DNA from: Mycobacterium sp. PSTR-4-N
GTDB taxonomy: Bacteria > Actinomycetota > Actinomycetes > Mycobacteriales > Mycobacteriaceae
NCBI RefSeq assembly: GCF_022348085.1
Contig: NZ_JAKRFN010000015.1
Span: forward strand, 1 to 64,000
DNA: 64,000 bases
Reading direction: 5' to 3'
Position 1 is the stretch's first letter. Each line of letters begins with the position of its first letter. Below, one piece after another: positions 17,162-25,267 of this stretch. The position numbers and the translations under genes were made by a program. The notes below the pieces were generated by a model, which did not search any database, was not told the origin of the DNA, and saw only the letters and a program-made list of their open reading frames with translations.

Positions 17162-18010
17162 GTGACTGACGTCCCCGCCATGTCGTGGCTTCAGGTCGTT
17201 GTCCTCTCGGTCCTGCAGGGCCTGACCGAATTCCTGCCGGTGTCGTCGTCGGGACATCTGGCCATCGCGTCCCGGGTGTTCTTCGACGACGATGCCGGTG
17301 CGTCGTTCACCGCGGTCAGCCAGCTCGGTACCGAGGCGGCGGTGCTGCTCTACTTCGCCCGGGACATCGGACGCATCCTCAAGGCCTGGTTCAACGGCCT
17401 CTTCGTCGCGGCGCACCGCACGGCTGACTACTGGCTCGGCTGGTGGGTGATCATCGGCACCCTTCCCATCGGCGTCGTCGGCCTGCTGTTCAAGGATCAG
17501 ATCCGCACCGGCGCACGCAACCTGTGGCTCGTGGCCACCGCGCTGATCGTGTTCTCCGTTGTGATCGCCGCGGCGGAGTACTACGGCCGCCAGGCCCGCC
17601 GGGTGGAGCAGCTCACGTGGCGCGACAGTGTCATCGTCGGCTTCGCGCAGTGTCTGGCGCTGGTTCCGGGGGTATCCCGCTCGGGTGCCACGATCAGCGC
17701 CGGCTTGTTCCTCGGGATGGACCGCGAACTCGCTGCGCGTTTCGGGTTCCTGCTTGCGATCCCCGCGGTGTTCGCCTCCGGGTTGTTCTCGCTGCCCGAC
17801 GCCTTCGCGCCGGTGAGCGAGGGCATGAGCGCCACCGGGTCGCAGCTGCTGGTCTCCGTCGTCATCGCGTTCGTCGTCGGCTTCGCGGCGGTGGCCTGGT
17901 TCCTGCGATTCCTGGTCCGTCACAGCATGTACTGGTTCGTCGGCTACCGCGTGGTGCTGGGCACGGTGGTGCTGATCCTGCTCGGCACCGGGGTGGTCGC
18001 GGCGACATGA
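17162..18010 (+). CDS. uppP: Undecaprenyl-diphosphatase
   Basis: 282-residue polytopic membrane protein that dephosphorylates undecaprenyl (in mycobacteria decaprenyl) diphosphate, regenerating the lipid carrier for peptidoglycan and arabinogalactan. Signature motifs are GLTEFLPVSSSGH at 20-32 and PGVSRSGAT near 170, which together form the active site facing the periplasm. About eight hydrophobic segments. GTG start. Its stop overlaps the following phosphatase start (ATGA). Overproduction in other bacteria gives bacitracin resistance, hence the older name bacA. Confidence 0.96.
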   Translation: MTDVPAMSWLQVVVLSVLQGLTEFLPVSSSGHLAIASRVFFDDDAGASFTAVSQLGTEAAVLLYFARDIGRILKAWFNGLFVAAHRTADYWLGWWVIIGTLPIGVVGLLFKDQIRTGARNLWLVATALIVFSVVIAAAEYYGRQARRVEQLTWRDSVIVGFAQCLALVPGVSRSGATISAGLFLGMDRELAARFGFLLAIPAVFASGLFSLPDAFAPVSEGMSATGSQLLVSVVIAFVVGFAAVAWFLRFLVRHSMYWFVGYRVVLGTVVLILLGTGVVAAT

Positions 18011-18720
18011 CCGTTCTCCTCCTGCGGCACGGGCGCTCGACGTCGAACACCGCTCACACGCTCGCCGGCCGGTCCGAGGGCGTGGACCTCGACGACCGCG
18101 GCCGCGAACAGGCCGAGGCGTTGGTCGAGCGGCTCGGCTCGCTGCCGATCCGGGCGATCGTGCGCTCGCCGCTGCTGAGGTGCGAACGCACCGTCGAGCC
18201 GCTGGCCGCCGCACTGGGCCTCGCGCCGGTCGTCGACGAGCGGATCGTCGAGGTCGACTACGGGTCCTGGACCGGACGCTCGATCGGCGAGCTCGTCAAG
18301 GAGCCGCTGTGGGCCGTCGTGCAGCAACAGCCCAGTGCCGCGGTGTTTCCCGACGGGGAGGGCCTCGCGGCGGTGCAGGCGCGATCGGTGGCCGCCGTGC
18401 GCGACCACGACCGCCGGCTGGCCGCCGAGCACGGCGCCGACGTGCTGTGGGTCGCCTGCACCCACGGAGATGTCATCAAATCCGTGCTGGCCGATGCGCT
18501 CGGCACGCACCTGGACAGCTTCCAGCGCATCAACGCCGATCCTGCGTCGGTCAGCGTGATCCGCTACACCGCGGTGCGACCGTTCGTGATCCACGTCAAT
18601 CACACCGGTGCTGCGTTGAACTCCGCGCTGACGGCCCCGCCGGCGGCGGAGGACGCCGGTGCAGAGAAGACCGGCGAGGTCCCCAGTGGTGACGCCGTGG
18701 TCGGCGGTTCAGCCGGATGA
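18007..18720 (+). CDS. Histidine phosphatase (phosphoglycerate mutase-like) family protein
   Basis: 237 residues. The N-terminal LLLRHGRS carries the phospho-histidine, ERIVEVDYGSWTG supplies the acid, and CTHGDVIK the second histidine. This is the histidine acid phosphatase fold. The ATG at 18007 overlaps the uppP stop; the open frame extends far upstream through uppP but only this start gives the family's N-terminus. The C-terminal 25 residues are acidic and disordered. It is the orthologue by position of Rv2135c. Substrate unknown; coupling to uppP suggests phosphate-ester metabolism but does not prove it. Confidence 0.9.
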   Translation: MTVLLLRHGRSTSNTAHTLAGRSEGVDLDDRGREQAEALVERLGSLPIRAIVRSPLLRCERTVEPLAAALGLAPVVDERIVEVDYGSWTGRSIGELVKEPLWAVVQQQPSAAVFPDGEGLAAVQARSVAAVRDHDRRLAAEHGADVLWVACTHGDVIKSVLADALGTHLDSFQRINADPASVSVIRYTAVRPFVIHVNHTGAALNSALTAPPAAEDAGAEKTGEVPSGDAVVGGSAG

Positions 18721-18747
18721 GCCGCGCACGGTATTTTGGACCCTGTC

Positions 18748-19335
18748 ATGTCCCGTGAAATCCATGTCTTCCGCACGCCCGACCGCTTCGTGGCCGGGAC
18801 CGTCGGGGAGCCCGGAAACCGGACGTTCTACCTGCAGGCGGTGCACGACACCCGCGTCATCTCGGTGATCTTGGAAAAGCAGCAGGTGGCCGTGCTGGCC
18901 GAACGGATCGCGGCGCTTCTGCTCGAGATCAACCGCCGCTTCGGGACTCCGGTCCCACCCGACACCGGTGAGGTCGACGATCTGAGCCCGCTGGTGACGC
19001 CGGTCGACGCGGAGTTCCGAGTCGGGACGATGGGACTGGGCTGGGATTCGGAGGCGCAGACGGTCGTCGTGGAGCTGCTCGCGGTCTCCGACACGGAGTT
19101 CGACGCGTCGGTGGTCCTCGACGATGCGGAGGACGGACCCGACGCGGTGCGGGTCTTCCTGACCCCTGAGTCCGCGCGTCAGTTCGCCACCCGGTCGAAC
19201 CGGGTCATCTCGGCCGGCCGACCCCCGTGCCCGCTGTGCGACGAACCTTTGGACCCCGAGGGCCACATCTGCGTCCGCACCAACGGCTACCGGCGCGGCG
19301 CGCTGGCCGAGTCCGACGATGACGACGATCTCTGA
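18748..19335 (+). CDS. DUF3090 family protein with C-terminal zinc-ribbon-like cysteines
   Basis: 195 residues. The body has the DUF3090 pattern (REIHVFRTPDRFVAGTVG at the N-terminus, FYLQAVHD, then LEIN). The C-terminus contains CPLCDEPLDPEGHIC, a CxxC...C cluster that could bind zinc. ATG at 18748 is preferred over an in-frame TTG 12 bp upstream. It is the Rv2134c position. Its last 17 bp overlap the start of the kinase-like SCO1664 protein, a pairing conserved in actinobacteria. Function unknown; the pair may act together. Confidence 0.85.
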   Translation: MSREIHVFRTPDRFVAGTVGEPGNRTFYLQAVHDTRVISVILEKQQVAVLAERIAALLLEINRRFGTPVPPDTGEVDDLSPLVTPVDAEFRVGTMGLGWDSEAQTVVVELLAVSDTEFDASVVLDDAEDGPDAVRVFLTPESARQFATRSNRVISAGRPPCPLCDEPLDPEGHICVRTNGYRRGALAESDDDDDL

Positions 19336-20140
19336 GGTCCTCGAACGCGGCGAACTGAGTGTCCTCGGACGCATCCGCTCCGCGAGCAACGCGACCTTTC
19401 TGTGCGAGGCGACACTGGCCGGCGAGGTCGTCCACTGTGTCTACAAGCCGGTGCGCGGAGAGGCTCCGCTGTGGGACTTCCCCGACGGCACGCTGGCCGG
19501 CCGGGAGGCGGCGTCGTACCTGATCTCCGCGGCGTTGGGATGGAACCTGGTGCCCCACACCATCGTTCGCGACGGGCCCGCCGGCCCCGGCATGGTGCAG
19601 CGCTGGGTGGACCAACCCGGTGACGGGATCGGTGACGACGGCGACGAGACCGCCGAGCCCACCGGTCCCGATCTGATCGACCTCGTGCCCGCGGGCAAGG
19701 TGCCGCCGGGCTTCCTGCCGATCCTGCAGGCCTACGACTATGCCGGCGACGAGGTCACGCTGGTGCACGCCGACGACGACCGGCTGCGCCGGCTCGCGGT
19801 GTTCGACGTTCTGATCAACAACGCCGACCGCAAGGGCGGGCACGTCCTGAGCGGTGTCGACCGTCGGGTGTACGGCGTCGACCACGGCGTCACGTTGCAC
19901 ACCGAGGACAAGTTGCGCACCGTGCTGTGGGGGTGGGCGGGCAAGCCGGTCGACGATCAGACGCTGACCGACATCGAGGCGCTCGGTGACGCCTTGCGGG
20001 GCGACCTCGGCGCCGAGCTGTGTTGCCACATCACCCCGCGGGAGGTCGCCGCGCTGCGCGCCAGAGTGGCTGCGCTGCTGCGTGATCCGGTGATGCCGAC
20101 ACCTGATCGGCGCCGGCCGATCCCATGGCCGGCGTTCTGA
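19319..20140 (+). CDS. SCO1664 family protein, PI3/4-kinase or HipA-like catalytic motifs
   Basis: 273 residues. Features recall atypical kinases: an early lysine in CVYKPVRGEAPLWDFP, then DVLINNADRKGGHVL, which resembles the catalytic loop of PI3/4 kinases, and YGVDHGVTLH in place of DFG. No known substrate. It overlaps the DUF3090 gene by 17 bp and meets cysQ in TGATG. It is the position of Rv2133c. Whether it phosphorylates protein, lipid or a small molecule is not shown by the sequence. Confidence 0.8.
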   Translation: MTTISEVLERGELSVLGRIRSASNATFLCEATLAGEVVHCVYKPVRGEAPLWDFPDGTLAGREAASYLISAALGWNLVPHTIVRDGPAGPGMVQRWVDQPGDGIGDDGDETAEPTGPDLIDLVPAGKVPPGFLPILQAYDYAGDEVTLVHADDDRLRRLAVFDVLINNADRKGGHVLSGVDRRVYGVDHGVTLHTEDKLRTVLWGWAGKPVDDQTLTDIEALGDALRGDLGAELCCHITPREVAALRARVAALLRDPVMPTPDRRRPIPWPAF

Positions 20141-20925
20141 TGGGCTCTCCTGATCCCGTGGAGTCGACCGACGCAGAGCTGGCCGCGACCGTGGCCGCCG
20201 AGGCCGGTGAGCTGCTGCTGTCGATGCGCACGCAGTACGGGTTCTACGACCCCTATGAGCTCGGCGACGCCGGTGACATGCGCGCCAACACGCTGATCCT
20301 GGATCGGCTGCACCGCGCCCGCCCCGGCGACGCCGTGCTCTCCGAGGAGGCCGCCGACGACGTCTCCCGCGTCCATGCCGACCGGGTGTGGATCGTCGAC
20401 CCCGTCGACGGCACGCACGAGTACTCGATGCCCGGCCGGGCGGACTGGGCCGTGCACATCGCGCTGTGGCAGCGCACCCACGAGAGCGGGGGAGCGATCA
20501 CCGACGCCGCGGTCGCGCTGCCCGCACGCGGCGAGGTGTACCGCACCGACACGGTCACGCCGCCGCCGCCCCGCGCCGACGGCCCCATCCGCATCACCGC
20601 CAGTGCCAGCCGGCCGCCGGCGGTGCTGTGGCGCATGCGCGACGAGCTCGACATCCAGCTGGTGCGCATCGGTTCGGCAGGCGCCAAGGCGATGGCGGTG
20701 GTGCGCGGCGACGTCGACGCCTACATCCATGCGGGCGGTCAGTGGGAATGGGACTCCGCGGCACCCGCCGGCGTGCTGTGGGCCGCGGGCCTGCACGCCA
20801 CCCGGATCGACGGGTCCCCGCTGATCTACAACCGGCGGGACCCGTATCTGCCCGACCTGCTGATGTGCCGTCCCGAAGTGGCCGCTCCGCTGCTCGAGGT
20901 CATCCGGTCGGTGCCCCGACGTTGA
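20140..20925 (+). CDS. cysQ: 3'-phosphoadenosine 5'-phosphate / inositol-phosphate phosphatase, CysQ
   Basis: 261 residues of the inositol monophosphatase superfamily. The metal-binding DPVDGT is at about 80-85, preceded by the SEEAAD acid, with the second motif WEWDSAAPAG near 203. In mycobacteria CysQ removes the 3' phosphate of PAP and PAPS, linking it to sulfate assimilation. Start: the ATG at 20140 overlaps the previous stop (TGATG); an in-frame ATG at 20125 is possible. It is followed by mshC, so two sulfur-related genes are adjacent. Confidence 0.9.
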   Translation: MGSPDPVESTDAELAATVAAEAGELLLSMRTQYGFYDPYELGDAGDMRANTLILDRLHRARPGDAVLSEEAADDVSRVHADRVWIVDPVDGTHEYSMPGRADWAVHIALWQRTHESGGAITDAAVALPARGEVYRTDTVTPPPPRADGPIRITASASRPPAVLWRMRDELDIQLVRIGSAGAKAMAVVRGDVDAYIHAGGQWEWDSAAPAGVLWAAGLHATRIDGSPLIYNRRDPYLPDLLMCRPEVAAPLLEVIRSVPRR

Positions 20926-20975
20926 CGGTGGCGGGGAATGAATCGGCCCGCGGCGTTGTCGCAGACCCTGATGTC

Positions 20976-20981
20976 TAGAGT
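20976..20981 (+). promoter_or_regulatory. -10 element for leaderless mshC
   Basis: TAGAGT (TANNNT) followed by exactly 7 bases and the ATG at 20989. It supports both the start choice and an independent promoter for mycothiol synthesis. Confidence 0.5.
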
Positions 20982-20988
20982 CGATGCC

Positions 20989-22227
20989 ATGAAATCGTGG
21001 TCGGCGCCGAGTGTTCCGGTGCTCGCAGGTCGGGGCCCGCAGTTGCGGCTCTACGACAGCGCCGACCGTCAGGTGCGGCCGGTCAGCGCCGGTGCCACCG
21101 CGAGCATGTACGTCTGCGGGATCACCCCGTATGACGCCACGCATCTGGGCCACGCGGCCACCTACCTGACGTTCGACCTGGTGCACCGCGTCTGGCTGGA
21201 CAGCGGACACGACGTGCACTACGTGCAGAACATCACCGACGTCGACGATCCGCTGTTCGAACGCGCGCAGCGGGACGGCATCGGCTGGCGCGAGCTCGCC
21301 GACCGGGAGATCGACCTGTTCCGCGAGGACATGGCCGCGATGCGCGTGGTGCCGCCGCGCGAGTACGTGGCCGCCACCGACGCCGTCAGCGAGGTCGTCG
21401 AGGTCACCGAGAAGCTGCTGGCCTCGGGTGCGGCCTACGTGGTGGACGATGCGCAGTACCCCGACGTCTACTTCCGTGCCGACGCCACCGTGCAGTTCGG
21501 CTACGAGTCGGGCTATGACCGCGACACCATGCTGACGCTGTTCGCCGAGCGGGGCGGCGACCCCGACCGGCCGGGCAAGGCCGATCCGCTCGACGCCCTG
21601 CTGTGGCGGGCGCAGCGTCCCGGAGAGCCGAGCTGGCCGGCGCCGTTCGGACCGGGCAGGCCGGGCTGGCACGTCGAATGCGCAGCGATCGCACTGAGCC
21701 GTATCGGCACCGGACTCGACATCCAGGGCGGCGGAAGCGATCTGATCTTTCCCCATCACGAGTTCTCCGCCGCCCACGCCGAATGTGTCACGGGCGAGCG
21801 GCGATTCGCGCGTCACTACGTACACGCCGGCATGATCGGGTGGGACGGCCACAAGATGAGCAAGAGCCGCGGCAACCTGGTGCTGGTGTCCCAGCTACGC
21901 CGCGACGGCGTCGAGCCCGCCGCGATCCGGCTCGGATTGTTCGCGGGCCACTACCGCGAGGACCGGTACTGGAGTCCCGCGGTCCTGGAGGAGGCGCAGC
22001 AGCGCCTGCATCGGTGGCGCAGCGCCACCGCGCTGGCCGGCGCGCCGGACGCCGCGGACGTCGTCGCCCGGGTCCGGCAGTACCTCGCCGACGATCTCGA
22101 CACCCCCAAAGTCCTTGCGGCTCTTGATGGTTGGGCAACCGATGCGCTGTCCTACGGCGGCCACGACGCCGCGGCGGGCGGCACGGTCGCGACGGCGGTC
22201 GACGCGCTGCTGGGCATCGAACTTTGA
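20989..22227 (+). CDS. mshC: L-cysteine:1D-myo-inosityl 2-amino-2-deoxy-alpha-D-glucopyranoside ligase
   Basis: 412 residues; ATP-dependent ligase joining cysteine to GlcN-Ins in mycothiol synthesis, evolved from cysteinyl-tRNA synthetase. Visible: zinc-site Cys43 in YVCGITPYDATHLGH, the HLGH version of the class I HIGH motif at 52-55, and HKMSKSRGN near 287 for the KMSKS loop. It is shorter than CysS because the anticodon domain is missing. The ATG at 20989 matches the M. tuberculosis N-terminus (MxSWxxPxVPVL) and follows a -10 hexamer by 7 bp. Confidence 0.96.
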   Translation: MKSWSAPSVPVLAGRGPQLRLYDSADRQVRPVSAGATASMYVCGITPYDATHLGHAATYLTFDLVHRVWLDSGHDVHYVQNITDVDDPLFERAQRDGIGWRELADREIDLFREDMAAMRVVPPREYVAATDAVSEVVEVTEKLLASGAAYVVDDAQYPDVYFRADATVQFGYESGYDRDTMLTLFAERGGDPDRPGKADPLDALLWRAQRPGEPSWPAPFGPGRPGWHVECAAIALSRIGTGLDIQGGGSDLIFPHHEFSAAHAECVTGERRFARHYVHAGMIGWDGHKMSKSRGNLVLVSQLRRDGVEPAAIRLGLFAGHYREDRYWSPAVLEEAQQRLHRWRSATALAGAPDAADVVARVRQYLADDLDTPKVLAALDGWATDALSYGGHDAAAGGTVATAVDALLGIEL

Positions 22228-22238
22228 ACCCTGTGCAG

Positions 22239-22244
22239 TAGGTT
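22239..22244 (+). promoter_or_regulatory. -10 element upstream of the SDR gene
   Basis: TAGGTT (TANNNT) followed by 6 bases and the ATG at 22251, again suggesting a leaderless start. It lies in the 23-bp gap after mshC. Confidence 0.4.
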
Positions 22245-22250
22245 GCCGCT

Positions 22251-23132
22251 ATGGCATCCGTGGCAGGCAAGACCGCATTCATCACCGGAGGCGCACGGGG
22301 CGTCGGTGCGGAGGTTGCGCGCCGGCTGCACGCCCGCGGCGCGAACCTCGTGCTCACCGATCTCGACGAGACCCCGCTCGGGGAGATGGCCGAGGAACTG
22401 GGTGCCACGCGCGTGAGCACCGAGCTCGTTGACGTGCGCGATCTCCCGGCGATGGAGGCGGCTGCGGCGCGTGCGGTCGAGCGCTTCGGCGGTATCGACA
22501 TCGTCGTCGCCAACGCAGGTATCGCGTCGTACGGGTCGGTGCTGCAGGTCGACCCGGACGCCTTCCGCACGCTGATGGACGTCAACGTCACCGGGGTGTT
22601 CCACACGGTGAGAGCGACGATGCCCGCCGTCGCGGACCGTCGCGGCTACGTGCTGATCGTGTCCTCCCTGGCTGCATATGCGGCGGCGCCGGGGCTGGCG
22701 GCCTACAACGCCTCCAAGGCGGCCGTCGAGCACTTCGCCAACGCGCTGCGCCTCGAAGTGGCCCATCGCGGCGTCGCCGTCGGATCGGCGCACATGTCGT
22801 GGATCGACACCCCGATGGTGCAGGACACCAAGGCCGACTTGTCCACCTTCAGCGAGTTGGTGAGCAAGCTGCCCTACCCGTTGAACAAGACGACCTCGGT
22901 CGAAGCGTGCGGCGAAGCGTTCGCCGCCGGCATCGAGGGCCGCAGACGTCACATCGACTGCCCGCGCTGGGTCGGGGTGTTGCGGCTGCTCAAGCCGCTG
23001 CTGTCGACCCCGGTCGGGGAGGCGCCGGTACTCCGGTTCGTCCCCGACCTGCTGCCCCGAATGGACGCCCAGGTCGCGGCGCTGGGCCGGTCGATGAGCG
23101 CGCGTATCAAGGAAGTGGAGAAGCCCCGGTGA
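22251..23132 (+). CDS. Short-chain dehydrogenase/reductase
   Basis: 293 residues, classical SDR. NAD(P)-binding TGGARGVG is at 12-19, NAG at the usual place (VANAG), catalytic serine in VSSLAAY, and the YNASK pair near 152. The C-terminal 80 residues are longer than in minimal SDRs. The substrate is not evident. It is the position of Rv2129c. It lies behind a possible leaderless promoter and overlaps the patatin-like gene by 4 bp (GTGA). Confidence 0.92.
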   Translation: MASVAGKTAFITGGARGVGAEVARRLHARGANLVLTDLDETPLGEMAEELGATRVSTELVDVRDLPAMEAAAARAVERFGGIDIVVANAGIASYGSVLQVDPDAFRTLMDVNVTGVFHTVRATMPAVADRRGYVLIVSSLAAYAAAPGLAAYNASKAAVEHFANALRLEVAHRGVAVGSAHMSWIDTPMVQDTKADLSTFSELVSKLPYPLNKTTSVEACGEAFAAGIEGRRRHIDCPRWVGVLRLLKPLLSTPVGEAPVLRFVPDLLPRMDAQVAALGRSMSARIKEVEKPR

Positions 23133-24121
23133 CGCAGGCCGATCTGGTCCTCTCCGGTGGCGGAGTCAAGGGGATCGCGTTGGCCGGGGCAGTGGCGGCG
23201 CTGGTCGATGCGGGCTATACCCCGCAGCGGGTGTCGGGTACCTCGGCCGGTGCGCTGGTCGGCTCCCTGGTGGCTGCGGCCGCGCAGCGCGGCGAGCTGT
23301 CCTCGGCGTTGCTCGCCGACCTCGCGATCAGCATCGACTACCGGCGGTTCCTGGACCCGGGGCCGATCGAACGCATCCCGGTGCTGGGTCCGGTGGCCGG
23401 CGTGCTCAGCGGCGACGGGATCTACCGCGGCGACGCGCTGCACCGCTGGGTGGGTGAGCAACTGGCCCGCTTCGGCGTCGAGACGTTCGCCGACCTGGCG
23501 ATCGACGATCCGCAGCTGCCACCCGAACAGCGCTATCGGTTGGTGGTCACCGTCGCCGACGTCACGCGGGGCCAGCTGGTGCGGCTGCCGTGGGACTACC
23601 GACGGGTCTACGGCCTCGACCCCGACCGGCAGCCGGTGGCCGATGCGGTGCGTGCCTCGACGGCCATTCCGTTCTTCTTCCGCCCCGCGACGCTGACCGC
23701 CGCGGACGGCCGCAGGTCGACGCTGGTCGACGGTGGGCTGCTGTCGAACTTCCCGATCGATTCGCTCGACCGCACCGACGGGCAACCGCCGCGGTGGCCG
23801 ACGTTCGGGGTGACGCTGCTGCCCACGCTCCCTGCGGACAACGAGCAGGTCATCCCCGCGTTGCGGCCGGTGCATCTGTTCGGCGGCCCGACCCTGCTCG
23901 AACAGGTGATCACCACGACCCTGGTCGGTCGCGACCAGGCCTACCTGGATCAGCCGTGGGTCAGTGCCCGAACCATCCGCATCGACACCCAAGACGTCGG
24001 TGTGCTGGATTTCGACCTGTCGGAGTCTGCGAAGTCGGCCCTCTACGACGACGGCGCACGGGCCGGCCGGACGTTCCTGAGCACCTGGGACTGGGCGGAG
24101 TACCTGGCGCGATTCCGGTAG
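23129..24121 (+). CDS. Patatin-like phospholipase family protein
   Basis: 330 residues with the complete patatin catalytic dyad: oxyanion GGGVKG at 10-15, nucleophile GTSAG with Ser39, and DGG with Asp201. No signal peptide, so a cytoplasmic or membrane-peripheral lipid acyl hydrolase is likely. The GTG start overlaps the SDR stop; the frame is open far upstream but the motif spacing requires this start. From memory M. tuberculosis does not have it between Rv2129c and Rv2125, so it may be a non-tuberculous feature. It converges on the PAC2 gene with a 3-bp gap. Confidence 0.9.
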   Translation: MTQADLVLSGGGVKGIALAGAVAALVDAGYTPQRVSGTSAGALVGSLVAAAAQRGELSSALLADLAISIDYRRFLDPGPIERIPVLGPVAGVLSGDGIYRGDALHRWVGEQLARFGVETFADLAIDDPQLPPEQRYRLVVTVADVTRGQLVRLPWDYRRVYGLDPDRQPVADAVRASTAIPFFFRPATLTAADGRRSTLVDGGLLSNFPIDSLDRTDGQPPRWPTFGVTLLPTLPADNEQVIPALRPVHLFGGPTLLEQVITTTLVGRDQAYLDQPWVSARTIRIDTQDVGVLDFDLSESAKSALYDDGARAGRTFLSTWDWAEYLARFR

Positions 24122-24124
24122 GCG

Positions 24125-25006
24125 CTACCGGCCGCGCCTGCGCAGGTAGCGCTCGAACTCCGCGGCCAACGCGTCACCGTCGATCTTGCCCAGCGCCTCG
24201 TTCATGTCGACCTCGGCGTCGCCGCGCTCCTCGAGCGACTGCACGTACTCGGCGATCTCGTCGTCCTCGGCGGTCATCTCGCTGACCGCCTGCTCCCACT
24301 CCTCCGCTTGGGCCGGCAGGTCGGCCAACGGCACCTCGATGTCGAGGACGTCCTCGACGCGGCGCAGCAGCGCCACGGTCGCCTTCGGGTTGGGCGGCTG
24401 CGACACGTAATGCGGCACGGCCGCCCAGAACGTCACCGCCGGGATGCCGGCCTGGACACAGGCGTCCTGGAACACGCCGGCGATCCCGGTCGGTCCCTCG
24501 TAGCGGGTCTCCTCGAGGCCGAACGTCTTCGCCGAATCCGAGGAGTAGGCCGCACCCGACACCGGCACCGGGCGGGTGTGCGGGGTGTCGGCGAGCAGCG
24601 CGCCGAGGATGACCACGGTCTGCACATTGAGTTTGTCGGCGATCGCCAGCAGTTCCGCGCAGAACGTGCGCCACCGCATGTTCGGTTCCACACCGTGCAT
24701 CAGCACGATGTCGCGGTCGGCACCCGGCGGTCGGCAGTGCGAGATCCGCATCGAGGGCCACACCAACTCGCGGGTCACGCCGTCGATCTGCCGGATCACC
24801 GGCCGGTTGACCTGGTAGTCGTAGTAGGACTCGTCGTCGATCTCGACGATCGTGTCGGCCTCCCAGATCGCGTCGAGATGCTCGACGGCATCGCTGGCCG
24901 CGTCACCCGCGTCATTCCAGCCCTCGAACGCCGCGACGACGATGGTGTCGCGCAGGTCGGGCAGGTCAGGTCGCTTGGGACCGCCGAAATCCGGGTGGGT
25001 CACCAA
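24125..25006 (-). CDS. PAC2 family protein (proteasome-assembly-chaperone-2 fold)
   Basis: 293 residues with the PAC2 pattern: VVAAFEGWNDAGDAASDAVEHL near the N-terminus and GALLADTPHTRPVPV in the middle. The C-terminal region is acidic. Orthologue by position of Rv2125. The fold is shared with eukaryotic proteasome-assembly chaperones, and the genome also has a proteasome, but a direct link has not been shown to my knowledge. It is convergent with the patatin-like gene and divergent from metH. Confidence 0.9.
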   Translation of the reverse strand: MVTHPDFGGPKRPDLPDLRDTIVVAAFEGWNDAGDAASDAVEHLDAIWEADTIVEIDDESYYDYQVNRPVIRQIDGVTRELVWPSMRISHCRPPGADRDIVLMHGVEPNMRWRTFCAELLAIADKLNVQTVVILGALLADTPHTRPVPVSGAAYSSDSAKTFGLEETRYEGPTGIAGVFQDACVQAGIPAVTFWAAVPHYVSQPPNPKATVALLRRVEDVLDIEVPLADLPAQAEEWEQAVSEMTAEDDEIAEYVQSLEERGDAEVDMNEALGKIDGDALAAEFERYLRRRGR

Positions 25007-25173
25007 TCCAGCCTAAGCCCTCCGGGGGCCAGATGACGGGCATCGACCCGCCCCCCGGTGCAGTACCGGCGGCGTTCTGCGAAATAGGCTCGACAGCACG
25101 CGGGTTGATCCCTGCAAGCCACCACCGCCAGGCGTCCTGAAGTCGGTTGTGCTCTCGACGTAGACTCATCCAC

Positions 25174-25247
25174 GTCGAGAGGCGTTGCAACGGGTACCGG
25201 TCGTTTCCGCCGGTATCCGCCACGCTCGGCAGAGTCAAGGACGCCTT
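25174..25247 (+). ncRNA. S-adenosylhomocysteine (SAH) riboswitch aptamer upstream of metH
   Basis: Three helices can be traced. P1 is GTCGAG 25174-25179 with CTCGGC 25225-25230. P2 is GGGTACCGG 25192-25200 with CCGGTATCC 25210-25218. A pseudoknot P4 pairs AGGCGT 25180-25185 with ACGCCT 25241-25246. The conserved core GAG-n-GGCG-TTGCAAC and the CTCG return strand match my memory of the SAH riboswitch (ahcY motif). That class turns genes on when SAH accumulates, in front of ahcY, metH or metE/metF. A cobalamin or SAM-IV element does not fit this architecture. Confidence 0.82.
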
Positions 25248-25260
25248 CCGTCAAGGAAGG
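25244..25260 (+). promoter_or_regulatory. Shine-Dalgarno-sequestering hairpin (expression platform of the riboswitch)
   Basis: CCTTCC 25244-25249 pairs perfectly with GGAAGG 25255-25260 across a GTCAA loop. GGAAGG is the metH ribosome site, 7 bp before the GTG at 25268. The CCT of the left arm is shared with the P4 pseudoknot, so aptamer folding and sequestration are mutually exclusive: ligand-bound RNA frees the ribosome site. Confidence 0.75.
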
Positions 25261-25267
25261 AGTGCAC

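Noticed and set aside
25007..25173. Cobalamin or SAM-IV riboswitch before metH
   Set aside because: No B12 box was found and SAM-IV core helices do not fit; the SAH architecture at 25174-25247 explains the leader. A GC-rich inverted repeat at 25022-25058 has a 23-base loop and no T tract.
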